From the NCBI RefSeq assembly GCF_009834515.1, contig NZ_CP019426.1, positions 6,217,501-6,281,500 of the forward strand: a DNA stretch of 64,000 bases, in the 5' to 3' direction. The translations under genes and the position numbers were made by a program. Origin of the DNA: Pseudomonas sp. R84 (GTDB taxonomy: Bacteria; Pseudomonadota; Gammaproteobacteria; Pseudomonadales; Pseudomonadaceae). Shown in pieces: positions 27,405-36,445 of the stretch. The first letter of the stretch is position 1, and each line of letters starts with the position of its first letter. A model generated the notes under the pieces. The model made no database searches and was not told the DNA's origin. It saw only the letters and a list, made by a program, of their open reading frames with translations.

Positions 27405-28043
27405 TCACTTATTCGGCTGTGGCGTCAGGCGCATGTACGGTTTCACCGCGCGATAGCCCTTCGGAAAGCGCTTTTTGATCTCATCTTCATCCTTGAGCGA
27501 AGGCACGATCACCACCTCTTCACCGTCCTGCCAGTTGGCCGGGGTGGCCACCTTGTAGTTGTCGGTGAGCTGCAGCGAATCGATCACCCGCAGAATCTCG
27601 TGGAAGTTGCGCCCGGTGCTCGCCGGGTAAGTGATGGTCAGACGAATCTTCTTGTTCGGGTCGATCACGAACAGCGAACGCACGGTCAGCGTGTCGTTGG
27701 CATTCGGGTGGATCAGATCATAGAGATCGGAGACCTTGCGATCGGCATCAGCCAGGATCGGGAAGTTGACGACAGTGTTCTGGGTCTCGTTGATGTCTTC
27801 GATCCACTTGTGGTGCGAGTCCACCGGATCGACCGACAGCGCGATGGCCTTGACGCCGCGCTTGCTGAACTCATCCTTGAGCTTGGCGGTGAAGCCCAGC
27901 TCGGTGGTGCACACGGGGGTGAAGTCCGCCGGGTGGGAGAACAGCACGCCCCAGCTATCGCCCAGCCATTCGTGGAAACGAATCTTGCCGGCGCTGGAAT
28001 CCTGTTCGAAATCGGGGGCGATGTCGCCGAGTCTGAGGCTCAT
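27405..28043 (-). CDS. lsfA: 1-Cys peroxiredoxin LsfA (Prx6 family)
   Basis: 212 residues. Reduces peroxides in the cytoplasm and is induced by sulfate limitation in Pseudomonas. The peroxidatic Cys lies in SHPADFTPVCTTELGFTA near residue 45. No resolving cysteine partner is visible, as expected for the 1-Cys type. The C-terminal Prx6 extension (FPKGYRAVKPYMRLTPQP) is present. Its position directly upstream of ssuE matches P. putida. It has its own terminator, so it is probably a separate transcript. Confidence 0.94.
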   Translation of the reverse strand: MSLRLGDIAPDFEQDSSAGKIRFHEWLGDSWGVLFSHPADFTPVCTTELGFTAKLKDEFSKRGVKAIALSVDPVDSHHKWIEDINETQNTVVNFPILADADRKVSDLYDLIHPNANDTLTVRSLFVIDPNKKIRLTITYPASTGRNFHEILRVIDSLQLTDNYKVATPANWQDGEEVVIVPSLKDEDEIKKRFPKGYRAVKPYMRLTPQPNK

Positions 28044-28102
28044 GGTGCTGCTCCTGATGAGTTGTTGGAGACCTCAACTGTAGCCCGGGATTTGCCATCG
28101 TT

Positions 28103-28120
28103 AAAAAGAATAAATAAATA
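28103..28120. promoter_or_regulatory. AT-rich element upstream of lsfA
   Basis: AAAAAGAATAAATAAATA begins with the half-site AAAAAGAAT that forms a perfect inverted repeat between oprD and tauA at 29864-29887. A shared sulfur-starvation signal is inference. Confidence 0.4.
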
Positions 28121-28276
28121 GATATCTAGATCATTAGAGAATATTAAACATCTGTTCACTGGACGCTGACAGGCATCCCGACGAACATCGGTCGCAAGGT
28201 TCGAGAAGGCCTTGAGTTGCTGTAAAGAGGGAAATTCGGGGAGGGCTTACGGGGGTGGGCCTGACTCGAAAACGCA

Positions 28277-28316
28277 AAAGCCCCGTCCGGCGCGATGCCG
28301 GACGGGGCTTTTTTTA
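28277..28316 (-). terminator. Terminator of the OprD porin gene
   Basis: Stem AAAAGCCCCGTCCGGC / GCCGGACGGGGCTTTT with a five-base loop, 23 bases after the porin stop on the minus strand. Confidence 0.88.
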
Positions 28317-28338
28317 CATCAGGTGCAGGAACTCGCTA

Positions 28339-29682
28339 TTACAGCAGCGGGATCGAGTAGCTGACGATCAGGCGGTTTTCGTCCTGCGAACGGGTGTTCG
28401 GCAGGTCGGTGCGCCATACAGCGTTTTTCCACATCAGGCCGACGTTTTTGAACGGGCCTTCCGGCACTACGTAGCCGATGGTGAAATCGCGTTCCCACTC
28501 GGAACGGTTCGACGCGCTTTCGCGACCATTGGCACCCACGGTGTCGATCGAATCGCCTTTCAGGTAAACCACACCAGCGGTCAGGCCAGGTACACCAACT
28601 TTAGCGAAGTCATACGAGTAGCGAGCCTGCCAGGTTTTCTCGCCGGCACGACCGAACTTCTGGATCTGCATGTCGGTGATGGTGTAGTTCGACGAGCCGT
28701 CGCCCTGGTTCAGCCAAGGGAAGTCGCTGCTGCCATTGGAAACCTGGTAGCCGCCACCGAAGGTGTGACCTTCAACGGTGTACAGGAACAGGCCGCTGTA
28801 CAGGTTGTTATCAACTTCACCACGACCGTTACGGAAACCGGTGTAGTTGCCGCTGCTGTAGTAAGCCGAATCAGTGCCGTTCTTGCCGTCGTCGGAGCTG
28901 TTGAAGTAACGGAAGTCGGACTTCAATACGCCCGGGCCGATTGCCCAGTTGTGAACCAGACCCAGGAAGTGCTGTTTGTAGAAGTCTTCCAGGTTGCCGT
29001 AGTAGTACTGGGCAGTCAGGTCTTTGGTGATCTTGTAGTCACCACCGGCGTAGATGAACTTGTTGCTGTCACGGAACGCAGTACCACGGGTGTTGGCGCC
29101 ACCGATCGACAGGTTTTCGTTGTTGCTGGAGTTACGACCTTTCACGGCTTCGATCTGACCACCGACCAGGGTCAGGTCCTTGATTTCGCCGGAAGTGATC
29201 TGGCCACCCTGCCAGGTTTGTGGCAGCAGACGACCGTCGTTGGTCACGATGACCGGATTCTTCGGCTGCAGAGTACCCAGCTTCAGTTCAGTCTGGGAGA
29301 TCTTGGCTTTGGCAGTCAGGCCCAGGCTGGAGAAGTTGTCCACCGCTTTGCCGTTGGACTCGCTCGGGAACACAGTGCCGCCGTAAGCGGTACCGCTGTT
29401 GCCGTTAGTACCGCCGCCCGAATCCAGACGTACGCCCAGCAGGCCGATGGCATCGATACCGAAACCAACGGTGCCTTGGGTGTAACCGGAGATGAAACGC
29501 AGATCGAAGCCTTGGCCCCACTCTTCGTTCTTGTTGGCGCCAGCGCCGTCACGGTTATCGGTGTTGATGTAGAAGTTACGCAGCCCCAAAGTAGCTTTGC
29601 TGTCTTCGATGAAACCGGCGGCGCCTGCCTGCTGCGCCATAACCCCTACGGCCACAGCCAGGGCCAAGGTGGACTTGTTCAT
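28339..29682 (-). CDS. OprD family outer-membrane porin
   Basis: 447 residues. The signal peptide ends QQAGA. The mature part opens with the OprD start GFIEDSKATLGLRNFYIN, has alternating aromatic beta strands, conserved QARYSYDFAKVGVPGLTAG, and ends in beta strand LIVSYSIPLL. OprD channels pass small organic anions and amino acids. Placement between lsfA and tauA suggests sulfonate or sulfate-ester uptake; the P. putida counterpart at this site was called OprE. Substrate is inferred from context. Confidence 0.9.
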   Translation of the reverse strand: MNKSTLALAVAVGVMAQQAGAAGFIEDSKATLGLRNFYINTDNRDGAGANKNEEWGQGFDLRFISGYTQGTVGFGIDAIGLLGVRLDSGGGTNGNSGTAYGGTVFPSESNGKAVDNFSSLGLTAKAKISQTELKLGTLQPKNPVIVTNDGRLLPQTWQGGQITSGEIKDLTLVGGQIEAVKGRNSSNNENLSIGGANTRGTAFRDSNKFIYAGGDYKITKDLTAQYYYGNLEDFYKQHFLGLVHNWAIGPGVLKSDFRYFNSSDDGKNGTDSAYYSSGNYTGFRNGRGEVDNNLYSGLFLYTVEGHTFGGGYQVSNGSSDFPWLNQGDGSSNYTITDMQIQKFGRAGEKTWQARYSYDFAKVGVPGLTAGVVYLKGDSIDTVGANGRESASNRSEWERDFTIGYVVPEGPFKNVGLMWKNAVWRTDLPNTRSQDENRLIVSYSIPLL

Positions 29683-30046
29683 GTAAAGCTCCTCTCGTTT
29701 CTAATTCTTGTGTTCCTGGCCCTGGGTCTGATGCCCCGGGTCCTAAGATGCGCGATTAGCGCCAGACCGTGACTGACAAGTCAATCGTAACCTTGTGTGT
29801 CTACGACCAAGGTCTAATCGCAGTGATTTGGTCCGTGCAGAGTAAAGATTTCCTGATAAACCCAAAAAGAATTTATTCATTCTTTTTCATATCATTTCGG
29901 AATATGGCCAGTATCTTGCCACCTCCGCCGGGAAACAGCGTATCGGCGACTAAGCTCATTCCTAAATGGTATTTGTTAGCCTTTTTTTATATCGATTAGC
30001 TTTGGCGTAACCCCGAATCGTCAAACCCTATCGAAAAGGCGACGCC
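29683..30046. promoter_or_regulatory. Divergent oprD / tauA intergenic region
   Basis: 364 bases without a gene, lower in GC than its surroundings from about 29840 to 30000. It contains the perfect inverted repeat at 29864-29887. No REP element is present here. Promoters for both genes must lie inside it. Confidence 0.55.
29864..29887. promoter_or_regulatory. Perfect inverted repeat AAAAAGAAT-N6-ATTCTTTTT
   Basis: Nine-base arms around TTATTC, 177 bases before the oprD start and 160 before tauA. Half-sites or the core TTTATTCATT recur upstream of lsfA and ssuE. It could be an operator for a LysR-type regulator of sulfur starvation, though no known consensus was matched. Confidence 0.55.
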
Positions 30047-31036
30047 ATGATGGCCAAACGCGCACTATCTAGTCAATTTGTTACAGTTTGTGTGTCAGCG
30101 CTGATTTCTTTTTCGGCCCATGCCGCCAACCTCACCGTGGGTTATCAGACCGGTATCGACCCGAGCAAAGTCCCCCAGGCCGACGGCGTCTACGAGAAAA
30201 CCATCGGCGAGAAAATCGACTGGCGCCGCTTCAACAGTGGCCCGGAAGTTGTGACAGCCATTGCTTCGGGTGACGTGCAGATCGGCAACCTCGGTTCCAG
30301 CCCATTTGCCGCTGCCGCTTCGCGTAATCTGCCGATTGTGGCGTTCATCGTTTCGGCGCAGATCAATGCCGCCGAAGCGTTGGTGGTGCGCAATGGCAGC
30401 GGCATCAACACCCCCCAGGACCTGGTCGGCAAAACCATCGCCACACCTTTCGTTTCGACCTCACACTACAGCCTGCTCGGCGCCCTCAAGCACTGGGGCC
30501 TGGACGCCTCGAAAGTCAAAGTGGTGAACCTGCAACCAGCAGAGATCGCAGCGGCGTGGAAGCGTGGCGATATCGATGGCGCATTTGTCTGGTCGCCTGC
30601 GCTGGGGGAAATTCGCAAGACCGGCAAGACCCTGACCGATGCTGCGCAGGTCGGCCAGTGGGGTGCGCCAACCTTCGAGGTTTGGGTCGCGCGCAAGGAT
30701 TTTGCCGAGAAGCATCCTGACGTTGTCGCGAAGTTCGCCAAGGTTACGCTGGATTCATTTGCCGATTACGCGGCGCATAAAGACAGCTGGACGGCTGACT
30801 CGGTGCCGGTACAGAAAATCGCCAAACTGACCGGTGCCAATGCCGCTGATGTGCCGGAATTGCTCGCAGGGTCGGCGTTCCCGGACGCTAAGGCGCAGCA
30901 AACCACGGCGCTGCTGGACGGCGGCACGGCGAAAGCGATTGGCGAGACGGCGAAGTTTTTGAAGGAACAGGGCAAGGTTGAAACGGTGCTGCCGGATTAT
31001 TCGCCGTATGTCAGCGCGAAGTTTGTGGCGCAATAA
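30047..31036 (+). CDS. tauA: Taurine-binding periplasmic protein TauA, without tauBCD
   Basis: 329 residues. Landmarks: a signal peptide ending SFSAHAA, TVGYQTGIDPSKVPQADG, DWRRFNSGPEVVTAIASGDV and GQWGAPTFEVWVARKDFAEK, all typical of TauA. It would present taurine to an ABC importer. The expected tauB, tauC and tauD do not follow: after the stop comes a REPIN and then argA on the other strand. It may use SsuBC or a distant TauBC, or be a relic. Start at 30047 or the next Met at 30050. Confidence 0.92.
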   Translation: MMAKRALSSQFVTVCVSALISFSAHAANLTVGYQTGIDPSKVPQADGVYEKTIGEKIDWRRFNSGPEVVTAIASGDVQIGNLGSSPFAAAASRNLPIVAFIVSAQINAAEALVVRNGSGINTPQDLVGKTIATPFVSTSHYSLLGALKHWGLDASKVKVVNLQPAEIAAAWKRGDIDGAFVWSPALGEIRKTGKTLTDAAQVGQWGAPTFEVWVARKDFAEKHPDVVAKFAKVTLDSFADYAAHKDSWTADSVPVQKIAKLTGANAADVPELLAGSAFPDAKAQQTTALLDGGTAKAIGETAKFLKEQGKVETVLPDYSPYVSAKFVAQ

Positions 31037-31039
31037 AAG

Positions 31040-31107
31040 CTTCGCGAGCAGGCTCGCTCCCACAGGGGTTCATTGAACAAATGTGGGAGCGAGCCTGCTC
31101 GCGAATG
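31040..31107. repeat. REPIN at the tauA-argA junction
   Basis: Arms TTCGCGAGCAGGCTCGCTCC (31041) and GTGGGAGCGAGCCTGCTCGC (31083) with a short core. It lies exactly where tauB would be expected to begin. Confidence 0.85.
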
Positions 31108-31118
31108 GAGCGCCTCAG

Positions 31119-32417
31119 TTACAGAGTCTTTTCGAAGATTTTCGAATTACGCTGAAAGTTGTACAGCGAAGCCCGCGCCGCCGGCAGGCGCTCGACGCTG
31201 CTCGGCTCGAACCCACGCTCACGGAACCAGTGCGCGGTGCGCGTGGTGAGGACGAACAAGGTCTTCAAACCCTGCGCCCGTGCTCGGGTTTCGATGCGCT
31301 CCAGCAATTCATCACCGCGACCGCCATGGCGGTACTCCGGGTTCACTGCCAGACACGCCAGTTCACCGGCATCGGAATCGGCAATCTGATACAGCGCCGC
31401 ACAGGCGATGATCATGCCCTCACGCTCGACCACGCTGAACTGCTCGATCTCGCGCTCCAGCACTTCGCGCGAGCGACGCACCAGAATCCCCTGCTCTTCC
31501 AGCGGACTGATCAAGTCGAGCAAGCCGCCGACATCTTCAATCGCCGCCTCGCGGACCAGTTCGAACTGCTCTTGAGCGACCAGCGTACCGCCACCGTCAC
31601 GAGTGAACAGCTCTGTCAGCAGCGCGCCATCTTCGGCGTAACTGACGATATGGCTGCGCGCCACGCCGCCACGACAGGCTTCGGCAGCGGCATCGAGCAG
31701 TTCTGCCTGATAGTTGCTGCCCAGACGCTGCAAATGCGCCGGCACTTGCTGTGGACGCAGCTCACGCACCAGTTTGCCGTTCTCGTCGATAAGACCGAGG
31801 TCGGCGCCAAACAATAGCAATTTATCTGCGCCCAGATCGATGGCAGCGCGGGTGGCGACGTCTTCACAGGCGAGGTTGAAAATTTCACCGGTCGGCGAAT
31901 AGCCCAGCGGCGACAACAGCACGATCGAACGCTCATCGAGCAGACGATTGATGCCCTTGCGGTCGACCCGGCGCACTTCGCCGGTGTGGTGATAGTCGAC
32001 GCCTTCGAGCACGCCGATCGGCCGCGCGGTGACGAGGTTGCCGCTGGCCACGCGCAGACGCGAGCCCTGCATTGGCGACGAAGCCATGTCCATCGACAAA
32101 CGCGCTTCGATGGCAATGCGCAATTGGCCGACCGCGTCGATTACACATTCCAGCGTTGCCGCATCGGTGATACGCATGCCGTGGTGGTAATGCGGGGTCA
32201 GGCCGCGCGCAGCGAGGCGGGTTTCGATCTGCGGGCGCGAACCGTGCACCAGCACCAAGCGCACGCCGAGGCTGTGCAGCAAGACGATGTCGTGGACGAT
32301 ATTGCCAAAATTCGGATGCTCGACGCCATCGCCGGGCAGCATGACGACGAAGGTGCAGTCGCGGTGGGCATTGATGTAAGGGGACGCGTGACGAAGCCAG
32401 TTAACGTATTCGGGCAT
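31119..32417 (-). CDS. argA: N-acetylglutamate synthase ArgA
   Basis: 432 residues. Makes N-acetylglutamate from glutamate and acetyl-CoA, the first step of arginine synthesis, feedback-inhibited by arginine in the family. The N-terminal amino-acid-kinase-like domain (about 1-285) shows TFVVMLPGDGVEHPNFGNIV and LVLVHGSRPQIETRLAARG. The C-terminal GNAT domain has ELACLAVNPEYRHGGRGDEL and FVLTTRTAHWFRERGFEPSS. Length is normal. Transcribed in the same direction as argE but 239 bases downstream of it, with a REPIN between. Confidence 0.95.
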   Translation of the reverse strand: MPEYVNWLRHASPYINAHRDCTFVVMLPGDGVEHPNFGNIVHDIVLLHSLGVRLVLVHGSRPQIETRLAARGLTPHYHHGMRITDAATLECVIDAVGQLRIAIEARLSMDMASSPMQGSRLRVASGNLVTARPIGVLEGVDYHHTGEVRRVDRKGINRLLDERSIVLLSPLGYSPTGEIFNLACEDVATRAAIDLGADKLLLFGADLGLIDENGKLVRELRPQQVPAHLQRLGSNYQAELLDAAAEACRGGVARSHIVSYAEDGALLTELFTRDGGGTLVAQEQFELVREAAIEDVGGLLDLISPLEEQGILVRRSREVLEREIEQFSVVEREGMIIACAALYQIADSDAGELACLAVNPEYRHGGRGDELLERIETRARAQGLKTLFVLTTRTAHWFRERGFEPSSVERLPAARASLYNFQRNSKIFEKTL

Positions 32418-32566
32418 GAACCTGGGCCTGTAATAAATAGCAGCCTAAAAAGGGGCGAAACGGAAAACGCACAGCGGGCTGATGGTTATCGTCGGAACAG
32501 GCTTGGCGACACGCGCGCTCTCCTCATGAATACGGGTTGGATTCCTACTAATTTAACGACTTGCCC

Positions 32567-32650
32567 CTGTAGGAGCTGCCGCAGGCTGCGATCTTTTGAT
32601 CTTCTGAAACAAAAGCAAAAGATCGCAGCCTTCGGCAGCTCCTACAAGGG
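32567..32650. repeat. REPIN of the GATCGCAGCC type
   Basis: The left arm TGTAGGAGCTGCCGCAGGCT continues to GCGATCTTTT. The right arm AAAAGATCGCAGCCTTCGGC continues to AGCTCCTACA. It lies in the argE-argA gap. Confidence 0.83.
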
Positions 32651-32656
32651 ATGCGT

Positions 32657-33802
32657 TCAATTCTTCAGGCAGTAATGTTCAATCAGTTGCCGTAATAGAT
32701 GCACGGTAGGCTGCAAACGTGACATTTCAAGGTACTCGCCGGGCTGATGTGCGCAGGCGATGTCGCCGGGGCCGAGCACGATGGTTTCGCAGCCAAGGCG
32801 CTGAAGATAAGGCGCTTCGGTGCCGAACGCTACTGCTTCGGCGCTGTGACCGGTGAGCTTTTCGGCGATGCGCACCAGTTCGGCGTCTTCCGACTGCTCA
32901 AACGGTGGCACTTCCGGGAACAACGGTTTGTAATCGATCTTCACCTGATGCCGCTCGGCGACCGGGTTGAGCTTGCGCAGAATCTCCGCGCGCAGGACTT
33001 TCGGGTCCATGCCGGGCAGCGGTCGCAGGTCAAACTCCAGCGAACACTGGCCGCAGATACGGTTGGGATTGTCGCCGCCATGGATGCAACCGAAGTTCAT
33101 CGTCGGCTGCGGCACGCTGAACTGCGGATTATTGAATTCACGCTGCCACAACAGACGCAGGCCGCGCAGTTCGCCGATCGCATCGTGCATGGCTTCGAGG
33201 GCGCTGTGCCCCAGACGCGGATCCGACGAATGGCCGCTCTGCCCGAGGATGTCGATGCGCTCCATCATGATGCCTTTGTGCATGCGGATAGGCTTGAGGC
33301 CGGTCGGCTCGCCGATCACCGCCGCGCGGCCTAACGGACGCCCGGCTTCGGCCAGTGCGCGGGCGCCGGACATTGAGCTTTCTTCGTCGCAGGTGGCGAG
33401 GATCAGCAACGGCTGCTTGAACGGCTGATCGAGCAGCGGCAGCACGGCTTCGATGATCAGCGCGAAAAAGCCCTTCATGTCGCAACTACCCAGCCCGACC
33501 CAGCGGCCATCGACTTCGGTGAGCTTCAGCGGATCGGTCTGCCACAACGCATCGTCGTACGGCACCGTGTCGCTGTGCCCGGCCAGCACCAGCCCGCCGG
33601 GGCCGCTGCCGAAACTGGCAAGCAGGTTGAATTTGCCGGGGCTGACCTGCTGGATATCGCAGCTGAAACCCAGGTCACCCAGCCACCCGGCGAGCAAATC
33701 GATCACCGCGCGATTGGACTGATCGAGGTTCGGTTGGGTACAGCTGACCGACGGCGCGGCGATCAGCGCCGCGAACTGGTCTTGCATGGATGGCAAAGGC
33801 AT
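32657..33802 (-). CDS. argE: Acetylornithine deacetylase ArgE
   Basis: 381 residues, M20 metallopeptidase family. Converts N-acetylornithine to ornithine. The first metal His is in LVLAGHSDTVPYDD, the catalytic Glu pair in ATCDEESSMSGARAL, with GEPTGLKPIRMHKG and the late His in GDIACAHQPGEYLEM. ATG at 33802 has GGAGTCAGCG upstream; a TTG reading at 33814 is less likely. It could be a second, non-cyclic arginine route, since Pseudomonas also recycles acetyl groups with ArgJ. Confidence 0.92.
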   Translation of the reverse strand: MPLPSMQDQFAALIAAPSVSCTQPNLDQSNRAVIDLLAGWLGDLGFSCDIQQVSPGKFNLLASFGSGPGGLVLAGHSDTVPYDDALWQTDPLKLTEVDGRWVGLGSCDMKGFFALIIEAVLPLLDQPFKQPLLILATCDEESSMSGARALAEAGRPLGRAAVIGEPTGLKPIRMHKGIMMERIDILGQSGHSSDPRLGHSALEAMHDAIGELRGLRLLWQREFNNPQFSVPQPTMNFGCIHGGDNPNRICGQCSLEFDLRPLPGMDPKVLRAEILRKLNPVAERHQVKIDYKPLFPEVPPFEQSEDAELVRIAEKLTGHSAEAVAFGTEAPYLQRLGCETIVLGPGDIACAHQPGEYLEMSRLQPTVHLLRQLIEHYCLKN

Positions 33803-33958
33803 CGCTGACTCCAACTCCCGAATTGAGGTCCATCATAGAACCATCCGGCGCTCGGAATAAACCGTCGCAGGGCGTAGGAAGTTTGAGTCCTGTACACTGC
33901 ACGGCCTTGGCAGCCACACATTCCCCCGGCTGCGCTCCCGATCCTGGATTTTCCGGCC

Positions 33959-35329
33959 ATGCAGAAAGAAACCGAAATCAAACTCCGCGTCAGCCGCGAA
34001 ACCCTCGCCGCTCTGCGCGAGCATCCGCTACTGAAAAAACGCAACAAAAATGGCTGGGAACGCCGTGAGTTGATGAACCAGTACTTCGACACCCCCGAGC
34101 GCGATCTGGCGCAGGCCAAAGTCGCCCTGCGCCTGCGCAAGGACGGTGACGAAGTGATTCAGACCCTCAAGACCCGTGGCCAGAGCGTCGCCGGTCTGTC
34201 CGAGCGTAATGAATACGACTGGAAGTTGCCGAAAGCCAAGCTCGACGTGAAGAAACTCGACGGCGAATGCTGGCCCGAGTCGCTGGCCGAGCTGGACAAG
34301 AAAACCCTCAAGCCGATCTTCACCACCGATTTCGTCCGCGAGCGCGCCGAAATCGCCTGGGGCCGTGGCAAATCCAAAGTGGTTATCGAAGCCGCGCTGG
34401 ACCTCGGTCACGTGGTAGTCGGCAAGCAGAAAGAAGAAATCTGCGAGCTGGAACTGGAACTGCGCGAAGGCGAGCCTGCCGCGCTGCTGGAACTGGCCGC
34501 TGAACTGGCGGAAACCCTGGCGCTGATGCCGTGCGACATCAGCAAGGCTGAACGCGGCTACCGCTTGTACGACGCCAACAGCTACTCGCTAAGCCTGCCG
34601 GCACCGGAGCTGACCGCGGAAACCCAACTCGACGACGCCTTCGCCGCGCTGAGCTGGCATTTGCTCGGCAGCAGCCAGCGTCTGGCTGAACAATATCGCT
34701 TCAACGGCCACTGGCGCCTGTTGCTCGATTGGGTCGAAAACCTTGCAGAAATGCGCGCCCTGCTCAGCAGCCTCGGCCAGGCCGCACCGCGTCAGTCGAC
34801 CCATGATCTGCGCGTTGCCCTGGATGCCTTGCTGGAAGACTGGCGCCCGCTGGTGCAGGCCGGTATCGAAGACGAAGACGTGCGCAAAGCCGCACCGGAG
34901 CAGTTCCTCGAAGAACTCGAAGACCCGCGCTGGGGCCTGTTCTCGCTGAACACTTCGCGTTGGTTGCTGGCCCGCACCTGGACCGCCGAGCGCAATGTGC
35001 GTGGCAATCGTCAGGGCGGCGCGCAGTTGCACAGCTGGCTGCCGCGTACCTTGGGCGAAGAAGCCACGGCCCTGCAATTGCAGCGTTATCAACAGCAGCC
35101 GGAAGATCTGGCTGAGCAACTGCCGCGTATCGAGCGCATTCAGGTATGGCTGCACCACGCCCGTAACGTGCTGGACATCGCGGAAATGGATCGTCTGTAC
35201 GGCGAGCTGAACAAGCTGGCGCAACTGGCCAACGAACCTACGATCACTGACGAACTGCTCGACGCACGCAAGCAACAGGCGATTGCGGTTTACCAGAATC
35301 GCGCGTGGAAAATGCTCCTGCGCATGTAA
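33959..35329 (+). CDS. CYTH-CHAD inorganic triphosphatase
   Basis: 456 residues. The N-terminal CYTH tunnel domain starts with the signature ETEIKLRVS and has basic/acidic strands (ALRLRKDGDEVIQTLKTRG, ELELELREGEPAALLELA). The C-terminal CHAD helical domain has DLRVALDALLEDW, the polyphosphate-binding type. In E. coli the equivalent YgiF hydrolyses inorganic triphosphate. Divergent from argE. Confidence 0.88.
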   Translation: MQKETEIKLRVSRETLAALREHPLLKKRNKNGWERRELMNQYFDTPERDLAQAKVALRLRKDGDEVIQTLKTRGQSVAGLSERNEYDWKLPKAKLDVKKLDGECWPESLAELDKKTLKPIFTTDFVRERAEIAWGRGKSKVVIEAALDLGHVVVGKQKEEICELELELREGEPAALLELAAELAETLALMPCDISKAERGYRLYDANSYSLSLPAPELTAETQLDDAFAALSWHLLGSSQRLAEQYRFNGHWRLLLDWVENLAEMRALLSSLGQAAPRQSTHDLRVALDALLEDWRPLVQAGIEDEDVRKAAPEQFLEELEDPRWGLFSLNTSRWLLARTWTAERNVRGNRQGGAQLHSWLPRTLGEEATALQLQRYQQQPEDLAEQLPRIERIQVWLHHARNVLDIAEMDRLYGELNKLAQLANEPTITDELLDARKQQAIAVYQNRAWKMLLRM

Positions 35330-35335
35330 CACCGC

Positions 35336-35416
35336 TAAAAGATCGCAGCCTTCGGCAGCTCCTACCTTTGGAATGCATTTCCCCTGTAGTAGCTGCCGAA
35401 GGCTGCGATCTTTTGC
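35336..35416. repeat. REPIN of the GATCGCAGCC type
   Basis: Arms AAAAGATCGCAGCCTTCGGC (35337) and GCCGAAGGCTGCGATCTTTT (35395) around CCTTTGGAATGCATTTCCCC. It separates the convergent CYTH-CHAD and Lrp genes. Confidence 0.83.
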
Positions 35417-35417
35417 T

Positions 35418-35888
35418 TTATCGCAAGACAGGCAAACTGGTGGTGGACTTGATCTCCGACAACGCCACAATCGAATTCACTTCCTGTATCCCCGGAACCA
35501 GCGACAGCTTCTCGAAGAAGAACCGCTCATACGCCTCAATGTCCGCCGCGACAATCCGCAGCAAAAAATCCACCGAGCCCATCAGCACATAACACTCCAG
35601 CACTTCCGGAAAGCCACGAATCGCCTCGGTAAACTCAGTGAAGTTCGAACGCCCGTGGGCGTTAAGTTTGATCTCGGCAAAGATCTGCGTGTTCAGGCCG
35701 ATCTTCTTGCGATCGAGCAAGGTCACTTGGCCGCGAATGATGCCCTCCTCCTTCATCCGCTGAATCCGCCGCCAGCACGGCGATTGCGACAGGCCGACCT
35801 GCTCGGCGATCTGCGCGCTCGACAGTGAAGCGTCCTCTTGCAGCAGGGCGAGAATCTTGCGGTCGTAGCTGTCCAGCTCGCTGTGCAT
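35418..35888 (-). CDS. Lrp/AsnC family transcriptional regulator
   Basis: 156 residues. The N-terminal winged HTH reads DRKILALLQEDASLSSAQIA then GLSQSPCWRRIQRMKEEGII. The C-terminal RAM/ligand domain has ECYVLMGSVDFLLRIVAADI and PGIQEVNSIVALSEIK. GGAGGTTTTTCT precedes the ATG. It faces the small ACT-like gene across 126 bases and is the likely regulator of that gene and itself; the amino-acid effector is unknown. Confidence 0.92.
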   Translation of the reverse strand: MHSELDSYDRKILALLQEDASLSSAQIAEQVGLSQSPCWRRIQRMKEEGIIRGQVTLLDRKKIGLNTQIFAEIKLNAHGRSNFTEFTEAIRGFPEVLECYVLMGSVDFLLRIVAADIEAYERFFFEKLSLVPGIQEVNSIVALSEIKSTTSLPVLR

Positions 35889-36014
35889 AGAAAAACCTCC
35901 AATCGAAAATCTTGCGAATTGATCAATTCGATCGACCGCCAATAACGCCGATCATAGCCAAGAAATACCCCGCGACGAATGTAAAAATTCCTCCAGAAAT
36001 TTTGGAGACTCGCC

Positions 36015-36353
36015 ATGCCGCACCTCGAAGCAGTAACCACCGCGCCAACCCGCGCCGATGTCTGGAACGTCAGCAACGCCCATTGCCTGGCGCAATATCA
36101 AATCCTCGCCGAGGCCGAGCCGGATTTGCTGGTGCGGGTGCTCAACCTGTTCGCCCTGCAATTCCTCACACCCGAGCAGGTCAACGTGCAGCGAATGGAT
36201 GACTTGATGTCGATCGACATCGTCATGGGCGGTTTCAGTTGGCATCGCGCGCAAGTGATCGCGGAAAAACTTCGCAACCTGATCAGCGTCTGCTCGGTGA
36301 ATCTGCAAAACGCCGATAGCGTTTGGGATGCGCCGGCACAAGCAGCCGGCTGA
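36015..36353 (+). CDS. Small ACT-like hypothetical protein
   Basis: 112 residues of unassigned function. Residues 36-98 follow a beta-alpha-beta-beta-alpha-beta order (PDLLVRVLNLFALQFLTPEQ, VNVQRMDDLMSIDIVMGG, QVIAEKLRNLISVCSVNLQN) like IlvM/IlvN-type ACT domains that bind amino acids. No catalytic domain is attached. The N-terminal 30 residues (APTRADVWNVSNAHCLAQYQ) have no clear match. With the divergent Lrp gene it makes an amino-acid sensing pair by inference. Possible AAATTTTGGAG ribosome site at 35997. Confidence 0.7.
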   Translation: MPHLEAVTTAPTRADVWNVSNAHCLAQYQILAEAEPDLLVRVLNLFALQFLTPEQVNVQRMDDLMSIDIVMGGFSWHRAQVIAEKLRNLISVCSVNLQNADSVWDAPAQAAG

Positions 36354-36445
36354 CAAATCCGGCAACGGCTTCGTCGGGTAGTGGCCCAACGGTCTGCAGG
36401 GTCACGACTATTCTTTTGCGCACTGTCGCTCAAAAGGAAGCCCGC

